From the NCBI GenBank assembly GCA_035063885.1, contig JAPSFM010000152.1, forward strand, positions 1-10,637: DNA of 10,637 bases. The letters are read 5' to 3'. The DNA is from CAADGY01 sp900696665 (lineage in GTDB: Bacteria > Acidobacteriota > Terriglobia > Bryobacterales > Bryobacteraceae). The notes beneath the pieces are model-generated. The model saw nothing but the letters and a program-made list of their open reading frames with translations, was not told the origin of the DNA and ran no database searches. A program made the position numbers and the translations under genes. Positions 3,851 through 10,637 of this stretch are shown here, piece by piece (position 1 is the stretch's first letter; every line of letters begins with the position of its first letter).

Positions 3851-6241
3851 CTATCTCAGGGGGATCAGGACCGTATTGCTCGTCGCGCCGTTGACCCGGA
3901 CGGAAACCGGCAGGTCGGCCTCAGGCGTCTCCGGCATCCGGAATTTGACCATACTAATCCCAACCTGTCCCGGGACGGGCCCCGCCCAATCCGCTGGAAT
4001 AACCTGATCTCCGAAGAGAATATCCACTCGATCGACGAGTTCAGCGGACGGGTGCTCAGGTGCGGCAAAACCATCGAGAATCGGGCGGTCTGCCGGTCCG
4101 AATCCGGTACCGAGGAGTGTCACCAATTCGGCTGGTCGAGCCGGTTGTGCAGTATCGACGGAGGAGCCGTCTTCCCGGTAGGCCACTGCAAGCGGGCGTT
4201 CCTGGGCGCCAGTCGAGAACAGGCCTGGAGCGTTCCGGGCGATCAATACCGTGGCCTTCACAGCTTCCTGTCCTCCGCGTTCAATCACAACCTCGTACTC
4301 ACCGGGTTCGAGATCCGATGGAAGCTGTGCGTTGATCTGTCCCGGCGACACGAATAGGAGTGGAAACATCCGGTGAGCGATTCGCACGATCACCCCACCC
4401 AATAGTTGCGGCAGGGGAGGCGCTTGGCTCGCCACCGAAGAACGCGCCAGATCTGAGCCGAAGATCGAGATGAGAGACCCGGGTGCTACAGCGGCATCCG
4501 GACTTCCCCCGGCAGCGTTAAAAATCTCTGCGACAGGCCCCCGGTAGAGGGCTTCAAGCCGTGCCAGGGTCTGGACCGGTCCGTTTAACCTGATTTGTGC
4601 AACCGGATAAGTGCCGGCCGCATCACCTTCCCAACGCCGGAACCGGTAACCCTTATTCGGCTGAACCGTTGCGGTGACCTCAGCACCCGATGGGTAGAAC
4701 GAATCTGCCGAAGCAGGGCTAAGAGCAATTGTCGCACTGTTTTCGGGATGTACCGATATCTGCAGGCGGAAATGGCTCTGGTAATGAGCCGTGATGGTGC
4801 GGGCGGTGTTCTCGACGGTGATGGTCCGTTCCTGCGCTCCACCGTCCGACCAGCCGGAAAACTCCAGACGCTCCTCGGAGTTCAGGAGTTTGGATTGTGG
4901 CGCCGAAACTGAAACCGATGTACCGTTCGGGCGATCGAGCACACAGGGAGTAGCGCACTCCTGCCCATCGACGCGTAGCTTTACCCCGAGGGGAGAGCTC
5001 GTCAACACAGTCCTGCCGAGCAGTTCGTATTCCGCCGTCAAGCGTACACCCATTTCGAGCGCCGCCGCTTCCACGTTCAACTCCTGCGATGCCGGACCAC
5101 CGTTCGACCACTGCTTAAACACGTACTTCCGTCCCGTGGAATCCGTCTGCTCCGGGGGTGCCGTAAATCTGTGGGTGGAACCCACACCCCAGATGAAGTT
5201 TGATGCAGCCATGTCGCGCCCGTCGATGTTCAGTTTCAAGCCGGAAGGGCTGGTGAGCAGTGCAACACGGACGCCGGGAACGAACTTAGCCCGAATGGTC
5301 ACTGGCAGGTTGACGTCTTTCACTGTGTAGACGGTATTCTGTCCGCCGCCGATATCCCATTCCTCGAAAACCCAGTAATCACCAGTCTCCCTATGAATCT
5401 GGAAGGGCGGCGCGGAGAGTACATGTTGTGTTCCGTTCGCAAAATCATAATCACCGACACAAAGCGGCCGGATACTCAATGGGGCTGCCGGAGGTAGCGC
5501 CTGCGTGACGGTGCAGGACTCGGAGGCTGGCGTACGGGTTTGCGTCCGGTCGATGATGACATCGAGACCAGGGGGAGAAGTGCGAAACTGTACGCGTTTG
5601 GCCGGTTCAAAGCGGGGCACGAGCGTGACAGGTCCCTTCAGCGGAAAACTCCCCAGGTAAACACTGCCCCATCCGGACCAACCCCGAAAAACAAAGCCCG
5701 GGTAGGGCATGGCGTTTATGGGAATGTCTCGTTCCTCACGCCAGATATCGGCATTGCTCCAGTAGCAGCTGTCTTCAATCCACACGATACCCGTTCTCAA
5801 CGCTCCCGGCGCCGCGTCGCCGGGAGCGCCGCATTGGGGTTGAGGGGAAACTGGTCCTTCGAAAAACCGAAGACGGATCAGGTGTTCAACCTTGTATACC
5901 ACCTGGAGATAAGGGAGGGCCGGGTCGGCTGTTACCGTCTGCACGGGAGCGCCATATGGCACTACGCTGTTAGAAGCGTCCCGCCACTCCTTAAGAACAT
6001 ACCGGGTTCCTGAGAAAGGACTTTTGGTCTCGACCGCTTCCACTACGTGTTTGCTGCCAGCGGGCCAGAGAAACGTCGCCCCGCCCACGTAGTCCCGCCC
6101 GTCCACGCGGAACGGTGCGTTAGGCGGCTCGGTATACACCCGGAAACTAGTAACCGGCTCCTGCGCTTCCAGACCCTCGTGGAGGACCAGCGGCACAGAT
6201 AGGACAAACAGGAATAGCAAAAACCGGCTTCGTGCCCTCAT
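3851..6241 (-). CDS. Secreted multi-repeat beta protein with C-terminal TIGR03437-type (Solibacter) domain
   Basis: This is a 796-residue exported protein. A signal peptide (1-26, ending LEA before QEP) precedes six divergent beta repeats of about 80-110 residues: 31-118, 119-214, 215-323, 324-408, 409-490 and 491-568. Each carries a turn resembling TSPPGLxxxIDG or xVDG and ends in a W-x-x-G-like motif (Trp86, 188, 295, 378, 464, 537) followed by a strand with AxY or AxF. This resembles bacterial InlB-B/PEGA-like surface repeats. Residues 570-796 match the TIGR03437-type domain of Solibacter relatives: IFNAAGG, ISIFGSDLA, FVSPGQINAQLP, LLGTGFGP. All six cysteines fall as pairs in repeats 2, 3 and 5. 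The ATG at 6241 is preferred over the GTG at 6283 because AAGGAG lies five bases upstream and the signal peptide begins there. A small GGGCC/GGCCC hairpin (6263-6279) lies in the leader. A role in adhesion or extracellular binding is inference; no catalytic residues are recognised. Confidence 0.85.
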   Translation of the reverse strand: MRARSRFLLFLFVLSVPLVLHEGLEAQEPVTSFRVYTEPPNAPFRVDGRDYVGGATFLWPAGSKHVVEAVETKSPFSGTRYVLKEWRDASNSVVPYGAPVQTVTADPALPYLQVVYKVEHLIRLRFFEGPVSPQPQCGAPGDAAPGALRTGIVWIEDSCYWSNADIWREERDIPINAMPYPGFVFRGWSGWGSVYLGSFPLKGPVTLVPRFEPAKRVQFRTSPPGLDVIIDRTQTRTPASESCTVTQALPPAAPLSIRPLCVGDYDFANGTQHVLSAPPFQIHRETGDYWVFEEWDIGGGQNTVYTVKDVNLPVTIRAKFVPGVRVALLTSPSGLKLNIDGRDMAASNFIWGVGSTHRFTAPPEQTDSTGRKYVFKQWSNGGPASQELNVEAAALEMGVRLTAEYELLGRTVLTSSPLGVKLRVDGQECATPCVLDRPNGTSVSVSAPQSKLLNSEERLEFSGWSDGGAQERTITVENTARTITAHYQSHFRLQISVHPENSATIALSPASADSFYPSGAEVTATVQPNKGYRFRRWEGDAAGTYPVAQIRLNGPVQTLARLEALYRGPVAEIFNAAGGSPDAAVAPGSLISIFGSDLARSSVASQAPPLPQLLGGVIVRIAHRMFPLLFVSPGQINAQLPSDLEPGEYEVVIERGGQEAVKATVLIARNAPGLFSTGAQERPLAVAYREDGSSVDTAQPARPAELVTLLGTGFGPADRPILDGFAAPEHPSAELVDRVDILFGDQVIPADWAGPVPGQVGISMVKFRMPETPEADLPVSVRVNGATSNTVLIPLR

Positions 6242-6282
6242 TCGCTCTCCTTCTTGAGACAAGGGCCAAGACGAGGCCCGCA

Positions 6283-6296
6283 CGATTATCTAATCG
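6283..6296 (-). promoter_or_regulatory. Palindrome CGATTA-TC-TAATCG overlapping a -10-like element
   Basis: CGATTA (6283-6288) and TAATCG (6291-6296) are perfect 6-bp arms around TC. On the minus strand the same bases contain GATAAT (6290-6285), one mismatch from the consensus -10, which would give a leader of about 37 bases before the ATG at 6241. No acceptable -35 was found at 15-18 bases. A symmetric protein site overlapping a promoter that needs an activator or is under repression would fit, but this is inference. Confidence 0.35.
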
Positions 6297-6339
6297 GCGG
6301 TCACGTTCATCGGCTTTAGGCAGGATTGGTGAATGACGG

Positions 6340-8754
6340 CTATCGATCCGTCTCGGGATCTCGCTCAGACCAGGGATGCCATGGGGACGCGCCCGATCTC
6401 ACTCGAACAACCCGTATGGCTCCCGGGGGCAGCCCCGTCGAGAGCACCCCTTCCCGGCTGGTGAGTACCCGGCGATTTCCCACCCTGTACTGACGGTCCG
6501 GTACAGCATCCAAAAGAATCAGACGGCCCGGCGCCTTTACCTTCAGGTTGATTTCATCAAGCGGCTTCGCTTCGCGTGCAAATACCACCACGGTACTCCC
6601 CACCTGGGCGGCGTAAGCGCCCGCACCAGCCTCCAGAACTTCGACCTCCGGCAACGCGCCGCCGGAGGACTTGAGCCGCGGAAGCAGGACGTTCAGGAAA
6701 CGATGGCTCGTCCCGGGCGTCGAGGGTTCCACTTCCGTCCGCCAGAGTCCCAGTTGCGCGGCCGGCCGCGGCTGGAGAGGGTCGCCCCCTTCGAGGTTCA
6801 CACCATCGAACCCATCGGATGGATCGCCATCTTCTTCGGCGTAGCAGTTGTAGTTCGGTCCGCCTACTTTCAGCGTACGCGCCTGAGCCGGCAACAACAC
6901 GCGGTGACTCAGAATGCCGCGCAGATGCGAAGACAGTAGTTCCCGGCTGGCCGTTTCCAAGATGCCGTCTTCGACGCCGTTGCCCGACAGCAGTTTTTCC
7001 GACTCAGTCCGCGGCTTGGAAAGATGGTGCAACAAAAATTTCGGCAGATACTCGGGCCTCGTCGTCTCCACGCGATCGTAGACCACGAAAGCCTCCTCCG
7101 GGCGTAGATAAAGAAATTGCCGCGTTACCAGGGAAACCTTGGCGGTGTTGCCCGGCTCCGCCCATCGGGTCGAGTTGTATGCCGCCGTGATATCGGCGGC
7201 AATGTAGTCAAACTGCCGTGGCACGCTCTCAAACGCGGTGATATCCGCACGCTCGAGATGCGGCCCCGAATTCCGCATTCGCTGGAAATGGTCCAGGCTG
7301 ACACAGTCGAATCCCGTCGGCCGGATCACCCGCTGCCCGCCGGAGAGCGATGTCCACACAGGATCTTTCTGGCTCCGGAGTGATGCGGCAGTCTCGCCGG
7401 GCGCAAGAACGAGCAGGCTGTTGGCCGAAACCGTCTGGATCGCGTAGCCCAGCCGGTGCCGCCCGTAATACCCGCCACCGGGACCATACAGGCCGGTTTG
7501 CGGTGCGAGCAGGCCGCCGCGCTGAATGCTGAAGTGCCCGGTATCGTAGTGATCGTGGTGTGCGAGCAGGTCGCCTGCCTTGAACGTGGCATAAAGCTCA
7601 TCCGGATTACCCCACTCTCCGCGAAAGAACGCCACGCCCATCGACTCGCGGCCGAACAACTTCGCCTGCGGCATGTGCTGACGCATCCACAACTCAGGCT
7701 TGGCCGGATCGTAGCCACGCCTGGGCCGCACCGAAGGATCGTAAGAAATCGCGGCGTACCAATACAGCAGCCTTCTTCCATACGGTGAAGGAGACTGATT
7801 GCGGAAATAATCGCCGCCGGCCATCACAAGGGGATCCCGCGACAGCTTGGCAAAGTAGTCTACCGTCACTTCCCACCAGCCGGTTTCGCCCAGGCGCAGT
7901 GAACCGGCGGAATCGCCATACGGCTCAAACATTCCGTTCGGAGCATACTGGTACACCGACCACAGCCCGATCTTCCGCATTGCTTCGCGAATCGAAACCC
8001 CATCCACCCGATCCAGACCAAGCGCCGTCAAAACGCAATCGGCTGTCACCGCATAGGGTCCGGCGCGGTTGTAAATCCAGTAGCTTGCACCTTCCGGCCA
8101 GCCTTCCGAAAAATCTATGGCATGCAGTGCGATCGCGTAATGGTTCAGTGCGCGCCGGAGGTTCAGAGCCTGCCCGGGAAGATCGCCGACTGCAAGTGCC
8201 CCGACCATGGCATTATTGGCCGCCTGGTTGCGGCCGTGCCACAGCGCCATCGAGGCTTGATCGAGTCCCGCCAGTTCCGTCTCGAGCCGTTCAACGATGC
8301 GCGCCGCCGCCTTCTCGCGTTTCTCCAGAGTGAGTGCGGGGTGATGGTACAGCCAGTCATACGCGAGCCCGAAAGACCAGATATTGGAGTAACTACCTCC
8401 GCCGCTGCGGCTGATTGGGTTCTCGACCAACGCGTGAACAGCCGCCCGGGCATACCGGTCTTCACCTGTCACCACCCATGATGCGGCCAACATCGCCGGC
8501 TGTTGTTTCGGTAACTCCTGCGCCAGCGCGTTGTCGAAAATCGAACGGAAGGTTTGATCCGAGCGATACAAGTTCCGCACGTCCTCGAAACTGCGGCCGA
8601 AACCGCGGGCGCGGGCGGGGCGAAACACCAGCCGTGGATGGTCCGGGTAGAGATGGAGCTCTGGATCTGCACTGCCGGCTTGTTCAGCAACCGCCGGTGC
8701 GGCGGTTACAGCACTGACGGCGAGCAATACAAAGCGTACGAGGTATTCACACAT
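6340..8754 (-). CDS. Exported heparinase II/III-like protein, candidate polysaccharide lyase
   Basis: This 804-residue protein has a signal peptide (1-23, AVA before EQ). An alpha/alpha-toroid-like region (about 60-350) and a beta-sandwich C-terminal half follow, as in the heparinase II/III superfamily that cleaves uronate-containing polysaccharides by beta-elimination. Motifs seen are WHGRNQAANNAM (from Trp172, with His173), EGWPEGASYWIYN (217-229, candidate catalytic Tyr225 or Tyr228), and AHHDHYDTGHFSI (398-410). The last fits the family H-x-H-x-D-x-G-x-F pattern through His400, His402 and Asp404. The C-terminal half includes EEAFVVYDRVETT and late beta strands. Length is normal for secreted members. 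The ATG at 8754 has no ribosome site, and a TATACT -10 lies only 13 bases upstream, so the mRNA may be nearly leaderless. It is upstream of the repeat protein gene, 98 bp apart with no terminator seen, so partial read-through is possible. The substrate cannot be assigned; alginate, heparin-like and other uronates are all possible. Confidence 0.82.
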   Translation of the reverse strand: MCEYLVRFVLLAVSAVTAAPAVAEQAGSADPELHLYPDHPRLVFRPARARGFGRSFEDVRNLYRSDQTFRSIFDNALAQELPKQQPAMLAASWVVTGEDRYARAAVHALVENPISRSGGGSYSNIWSFGLAYDWLYHHPALTLEKREKAAARIVERLETELAGLDQASMALWHGRNQAANNAMVGALAVGDLPGQALNLRRALNHYAIALHAIDFSEGWPEGASYWIYNRAGPYAVTADCVLTALGLDRVDGVSIREAMRKIGLWSVYQYAPNGMFEPYGDSAGSLRLGETGWWEVTVDYFAKLSRDPLVMAGGDYFRNQSPSPYGRRLLYWYAAISYDPSVRPRRGYDPAKPELWMRQHMPQAKLFGRESMGVAFFRGEWGNPDELYATFKAGDLLAHHDHYDTGHFSIQRGGLLAPQTGLYGPGGGYYGRHRLGYAIQTVSANSLLVLAPGETAASLRSQKDPVWTSLSGGQRVIRPTGFDCVSLDHFQRMRNSGPHLERADITAFESVPRQFDYIAADITAAYNSTRWAEPGNTAKVSLVTRQFLYLRPEEAFVVYDRVETTRPEYLPKFLLHHLSKPRTESEKLLSGNGVEDGILETASRELLSSHLRGILSHRVLLPAQARTLKVGGPNYNCYAEEDGDPSDGFDGVNLEGGDPLQPRPAAQLGLWRTEVEPSTPGTSHRFLNVLLPRLKSSGGALPEVEVLEAGAGAYAAQVGSTVVVFAREAKPLDEINLKVKAPGRLILLDAVPDRQYRVGNRRVLTSREGVLSTGLPPGAIRVVRVRSGASPWHPWSERDPETDR

Positions 8755-8767
8755 GAGACGAATGCTC

Positions 8768-8773
8768 AGTATA
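8768..8773 (-). promoter_or_regulatory. -10 element TATACT for the heparinase-like gene
   Basis: On the minus strand TATACT (8773-8768) differs from TATAAT at one base and lies 13 bases before the ATG at 8754, predicting a leader of only about six bases. The hexamer 17 bases upstream (GCCGAC) is not a -35 match. The lack of a ribosome site before this ATG agrees with a nearly leaderless transcript. Confidence 0.4.
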
Positions 8774-8812
8774 GGCCACCCGCAAACGGCGTCGGCGGAG
8801 GATGTGCGGGCG

Positions 8813-8818
8813 TATAAT
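8813..8818 (+). promoter_or_regulatory. Consensus -10 element TATAAT for the secreted-protein/DSD1-family operon
   Basis: A perfect TATAAT lies 18 bases before the ATG at 8837. Transcription would start near 8825, within the ribosome site AAGGGGGG, leaving a very short leader. No -35 or extended -10 (TGn) is seen at the right distance, so an activator or a different sigma factor may be needed, or the match may be fortuitous. Confidence 0.4.
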
Positions 8819-8836
8819 CAGCAAGGGGGGATCACC

Positions 8837-9502
8837 ATGCCGCATCGCCTGTTTCCAGTCGTGACGCTCACCTGTTGCTCCTGCCTGCTCGGTGCTGATA
8901 ATAAGCGGCCGGAGGGCCGGTATATCAACGAAGCTATTGAGGTATCGGCAAAACTTTACCACGATAAGAATTCGATTCGCGAACTGCTCGGGTCCGACTT
9001 CGACGGAACGATTGTGGTCGTGGATGTAGCCGTCTCTCCCAAGGGAGACAGTCCCCTGAAACTCTATCGCGACGATTTCACTCTGCTGTCGGAGAAAGAC
9101 GGCCAGAAGTCGCAGCCCTTCGCTCCCAGCCAGATCGCCGGGGAAGGCGCCCTGGTGATATCTACTACCGGGCGCGGGGGCCCCGTGATGATGGCCGAAG
9201 ACCGGGGACCGATCTGGGGCGGCACCATAGATCGTCCTCGCCGGTTGGGCGGCGAAGGAGCCTCGGCCGGCAACACCGGGAGCACGGAAGTGCAGGCAAC
9301 CGTTCAAACAGGCAAGGGAAGCAAAGCTAACCCGATGTTGGCTCTACTAAAAGAAAAAGTTCTGCAAGAGGGAGAGCTTGAAGAACCCGTTCAAGGACTG
9401 CTCTATTTCCCGATGGAAGGAAAGCACAAAATCAAACAGCTCGAAATGATATATAAAGGTCCGGCAGGCAAGTTCGCCATACGGTTCAAAGAGCCCAAAT
9501 AG
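8837..9502 (+). CDS. Small secreted protein of unknown function
   Basis: This 221-residue protein has a signal peptide of about 20 residues that is unusually rich in cysteine (TLTCCSCLLGA, Cys13, 14 and 16). None of these cysteines follows a normal lipobox, so cleavage after GA is more likely than lipidation. The mature part starts with DNKRPEGRYINEAIEVSAKL. Next comes a predicted beta domain (about 53-105; FDGTIVVVDVAVSPKG, FTLLSEKDGQKSQPFAPSQI), a Gly- and Arg-rich linker (about 112-150), a helix (162-180) and a final beta pair (GLLYFPMEG, MIYKGPAGKFAIRF). The layout, with a closing G-L-L-Y-F-P strand, recalls DUF4352/telokin-like exported domains; I do not claim membership. The ATG at 8837 is chosen over the ATG at 8753 because AAGGGGGG sits seven bases upstream and the signal peptide begins there. 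It precedes the PLP enzyme gene by 6 bp. Confidence 0.75.
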   Translation: MPHRLFPVVTLTCCSCLLGADNKRPEGRYINEAIEVSAKLYHDKNSIRELLGSDFDGTIVVVDVAVSPKGDSPLKLYRDDFTLLSEKDGQKSQPFAPSQIAGEGALVISTTGRGGPVMMAEDRGPIWGGTIDRPRRLGGEGASAGNTGSTEVQATVQTGKGSKANPMLALLKEKVLQEGELEEPVQGLLYFPMEGKHKIKQLEMIYKGPAGKFAIRFKEPK

Positions 9503-9508
9503 CAAACC

Positions 9509-10600
9509 ATGCACATTTCTGAACTCGACACACCCGCGCTAACGATCGATCTCGACATCATGGAGCGGAACCTCACGCGCGTGGCGGATTACACACGCTC
9601 TCACGGCTTGCGCCTCCGCCCGCATACAAAGACTCATAAGATCCCGGCCCTGGGAAAACGCCAGGTGGAACTCGGAGCCGCCGGGCTCACAGTAGCCAAA
9701 GTCGGGGAAGCTGAAGTGATGCTCGCGAGCGGCACACCCGACCTGTTGATCGCGTATCCGGTAATCGGACGCCGGAAGCTGGAGCGCCTTGTCAAAGTAG
9801 CTCACGAGACTCGTGTAACGGTCTCGCTTGACAGCCTGTACGCCGCGAAAGAACTCTCCGATGCGGCACAGACCGGCGGCGTGGAATTCGGTGTACTGGC
9901 CGAGGCCGACGTAGGATTGGGCCGCGTAGGTGTTCCTCCGGGTGAAGTTTTGTCACTGGTGGACAGCCTGCGCCGGTTGCCGAAATTGACTTTTGAAGGA
10001 ATCGCGTTCTACCCCGGTCACATCAAGGAGATGAACAACGGCGGCGGTAAACAGCTCAGTGCACTCAACGAGGCCGTACGGGGAATGCTGTCGTGCCTGG
10101 AAAAGGCAGGCGTTAAAGCGAATATCGTGAGCGGCGGATCCACGCCCTCTCTATTCCACTCACACCTGGTGGAAGGACTAAACGAGATCCGGCCCGGCAC
10201 CTACATTTTCAACGACCGGAACACCGTGGCAACAGGAGCGTGTGGCTGGCAGGATTGCGCGGCTTCCATCCTCGTCACGGTTGTTTCCACGGCCGTGAGG
10301 GATCAGATGATCATCGACGGCGGCTCGAAGACGTTTTCGTCAGACGGGCTGATCACCGGCGCCGGCGCCGGCTTCGGGCGCGTTGTAGAAGCTCCGGACG
10401 CCGCGTTCGTCCGAATGAACGAGGAGCACGGCTACGTCGACATGCACAACTCCAATGTGCGGTTCGAGATCGGACAGCGCGTTCGGATAATCCCGAACCA
10501 CATCTGTGCCGCCATGAATCTGCACGAGAGGGTCTACGGGATTCGCGGGGATCAGGTGGAAACCACCTGGAAAGTGGAAGGCCGCGGCAAGCTTCAGTAG
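9509..10600 (+). CDS. PLP- and metal-dependent D-threonine aldolase/D-serine dehydratase (DSD1) family enzyme
   Basis: This 363-residue cytoplasmic enzyme has an alanine-racemase-type N-terminal barrel that binds PLP, and a C-terminal metal-binding domain. The PLP lysine is expected at Lys41 in LRPHTKTHK (36-44). VAKVGEAEVM (62-71), AEADVGLGRVG (131-141) and AFYPGHIK (166-173) follow in family order. SGGSTPS (208-214) is the probable cofactor-phosphate loop, and IRPGTYIFND (227-236) is conserved. The C-terminal PNHIC places His331 and Cys333 where DSD1-type D-serine dehydratases hold their zinc. Known members cleave D-threonine or beta-hydroxy-D-amino acids to glycine plus an aldehyde, or convert D-serine to pyruvate and ammonia. 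Length is normal. The start is six bases after the preceding stop, without a clear ribosome site, so translational coupling is likely. His-x-Cys leans toward the dehydratase branch, but the substrate is not settled. Confidence 0.9.
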   Translation: MHISELDTPALTIDLDIMERNLTRVADYTRSHGLRLRPHTKTHKIPALGKRQVELGAAGLTVAKVGEAEVMLASGTPDLLIAYPVIGRRKLERLVKVAHETRVTVSLDSLYAAKELSDAAQTGGVEFGVLAEADVGLGRVGVPPGEVLSLVDSLRRLPKLTFEGIAFYPGHIKEMNNGGGKQLSALNEAVRGMLSCLEKAGVKANIVSGGSTPSLFHSHLVEGLNEIRPGTYIFNDRNTVATGACGWQDCAASILVTVVSTAVRDQMIIDGGSKTFSSDGLITGAGAGFGRVVEAPDAAFVRMNEEHGYVDMHNSNVRFEIGQRVRIIPNHICAAMNLHERVYGIRGDQVETTWKVEGRGKLQ

Positions 10601-10607
10601 CCAAGCC

Positions 10608-10637
10608 TTAGCCCAACTTCGTCACGAAGCCGTCGAT
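10608..10637 (-). CDS. Possible C-terminal end of a convergent gene, cut by window edge
   Basis: On the minus strand the last 30 bases read as nine open codons, IDGFVTKLG, then TAA at 10610-10608, ending 7 bases past the stop of the DSD1-family gene. The string is too short to prove coding. DGFVTKL recalls the strand of SBBP beta-propeller repeats, but I would not name the gene on that. Confidence 0.3.
   Translation of the reverse strand: MDGFVTKLG

Noticed and set aside
3870..6010. Several open frames of 60-200 codons on the plus strand across the repeat-protein gene, and similar ones across 6376-8720
   Set aside because: They are antisense shadows of high-GC genes, with Arg/Pro/Ser-rich translations, no ribosome sites and no recognisable domains.
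6242..6283. GTG start at 6283 for the repeat protein
   Set aside because: It would add 14 residues before a well-formed signal peptide, while the ATG at 6241 has AAGGAG at the right distance.
8753..8836. ATG at 8753 as start of the secreted unknown protein, overlapping the divergent gene's start
   Set aside because: No ribosome site, and the added 28 residues would precede the signal peptide and cover the TATAAT element. The ATG at 8837 has AAGGGGGG upstream.
10617..10629. CTTCGT-C-ACGAAG palindrome at the right edge as a terminator
   Set aside because: A one-base loop cannot form a normal hairpin, and it falls inside the likely C-terminal codons of the convergent gene.

Overview
The window reads as a chromosomal stretch from an acidobacterium, most likely the Solibacter/Bryobacter branch (Bryobacterales). 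The main reason is the C-terminal half of the 796-residue secreted protein at 3851-6241, which matches the TIGR03437-type domain expanded in that group, with its SPGQINAQLP signature. The secreted FecR-domain protein with an aromatic WNPYFGM tail, and the many long secreted proteins, fit the same lineage. The taxonomy is inferred from protein character, not from a database search.

Layout. At the left edge, on the minus strand, is the N-terminal part of murQ (peptidoglycan recycling), cut by the window start. It is preceded by an A-type iron-sulfur carrier gene (erpA), also on the minus strand, with an 8-bp hairpin between the two. A 220-bp divergent intergenic region with two clean inverted repeats separates erpA from a plus-strand operon of three genes (1080-2720): an ECF sigma factor, a zinc-finger (Hx3Cx2C) single-pass membrane anti-sigma factor, and a small membrane-anchored helical protein of the Spy/CpxP/CnrX (LTxxQ, metal_resist) type. 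Together these look like a sigma / anti-sigma / envelope-sensor module. A strong hairpin at 2731-2755 closes the operon and faces a convergent gene.

The middle (2772-8754) is a minus-strand run of three exported proteins. In transcription order they are a heparinase II/III-like polysaccharide lyase candidate (6340-8754), the 796-residue protein with six tandem beta repeats plus the TIGR03437 domain (3851-6241), and the FecR-domain protein (2772-3770). Gaps of about 80-100 bp with promoter-like and palindromic elements suggest each can be transcribed separately.

On the right, a compact 82-bp divergent region with good -10 hexamers on both strands starts a plus-strand pair: a small secreted protein of unknown function (8837-9502) and, 6 bp downstream, a PLP-dependent DSD1/D-threonine aldolase-family enzyme (9509-10600). 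The last 30 bases appear to encode the C-terminus of a convergent minus-strand gene.

No tRNA, rRNA, CRISPR array, insertion sequence or phage gene was seen. The window looks like stable chromosomal backbone. The most interesting material is the three-gene envelope-stress module with its upstream inverted repeats, and the cysteine pattern of the repeat protein. No gap longer than 300 bases lacks a gene.
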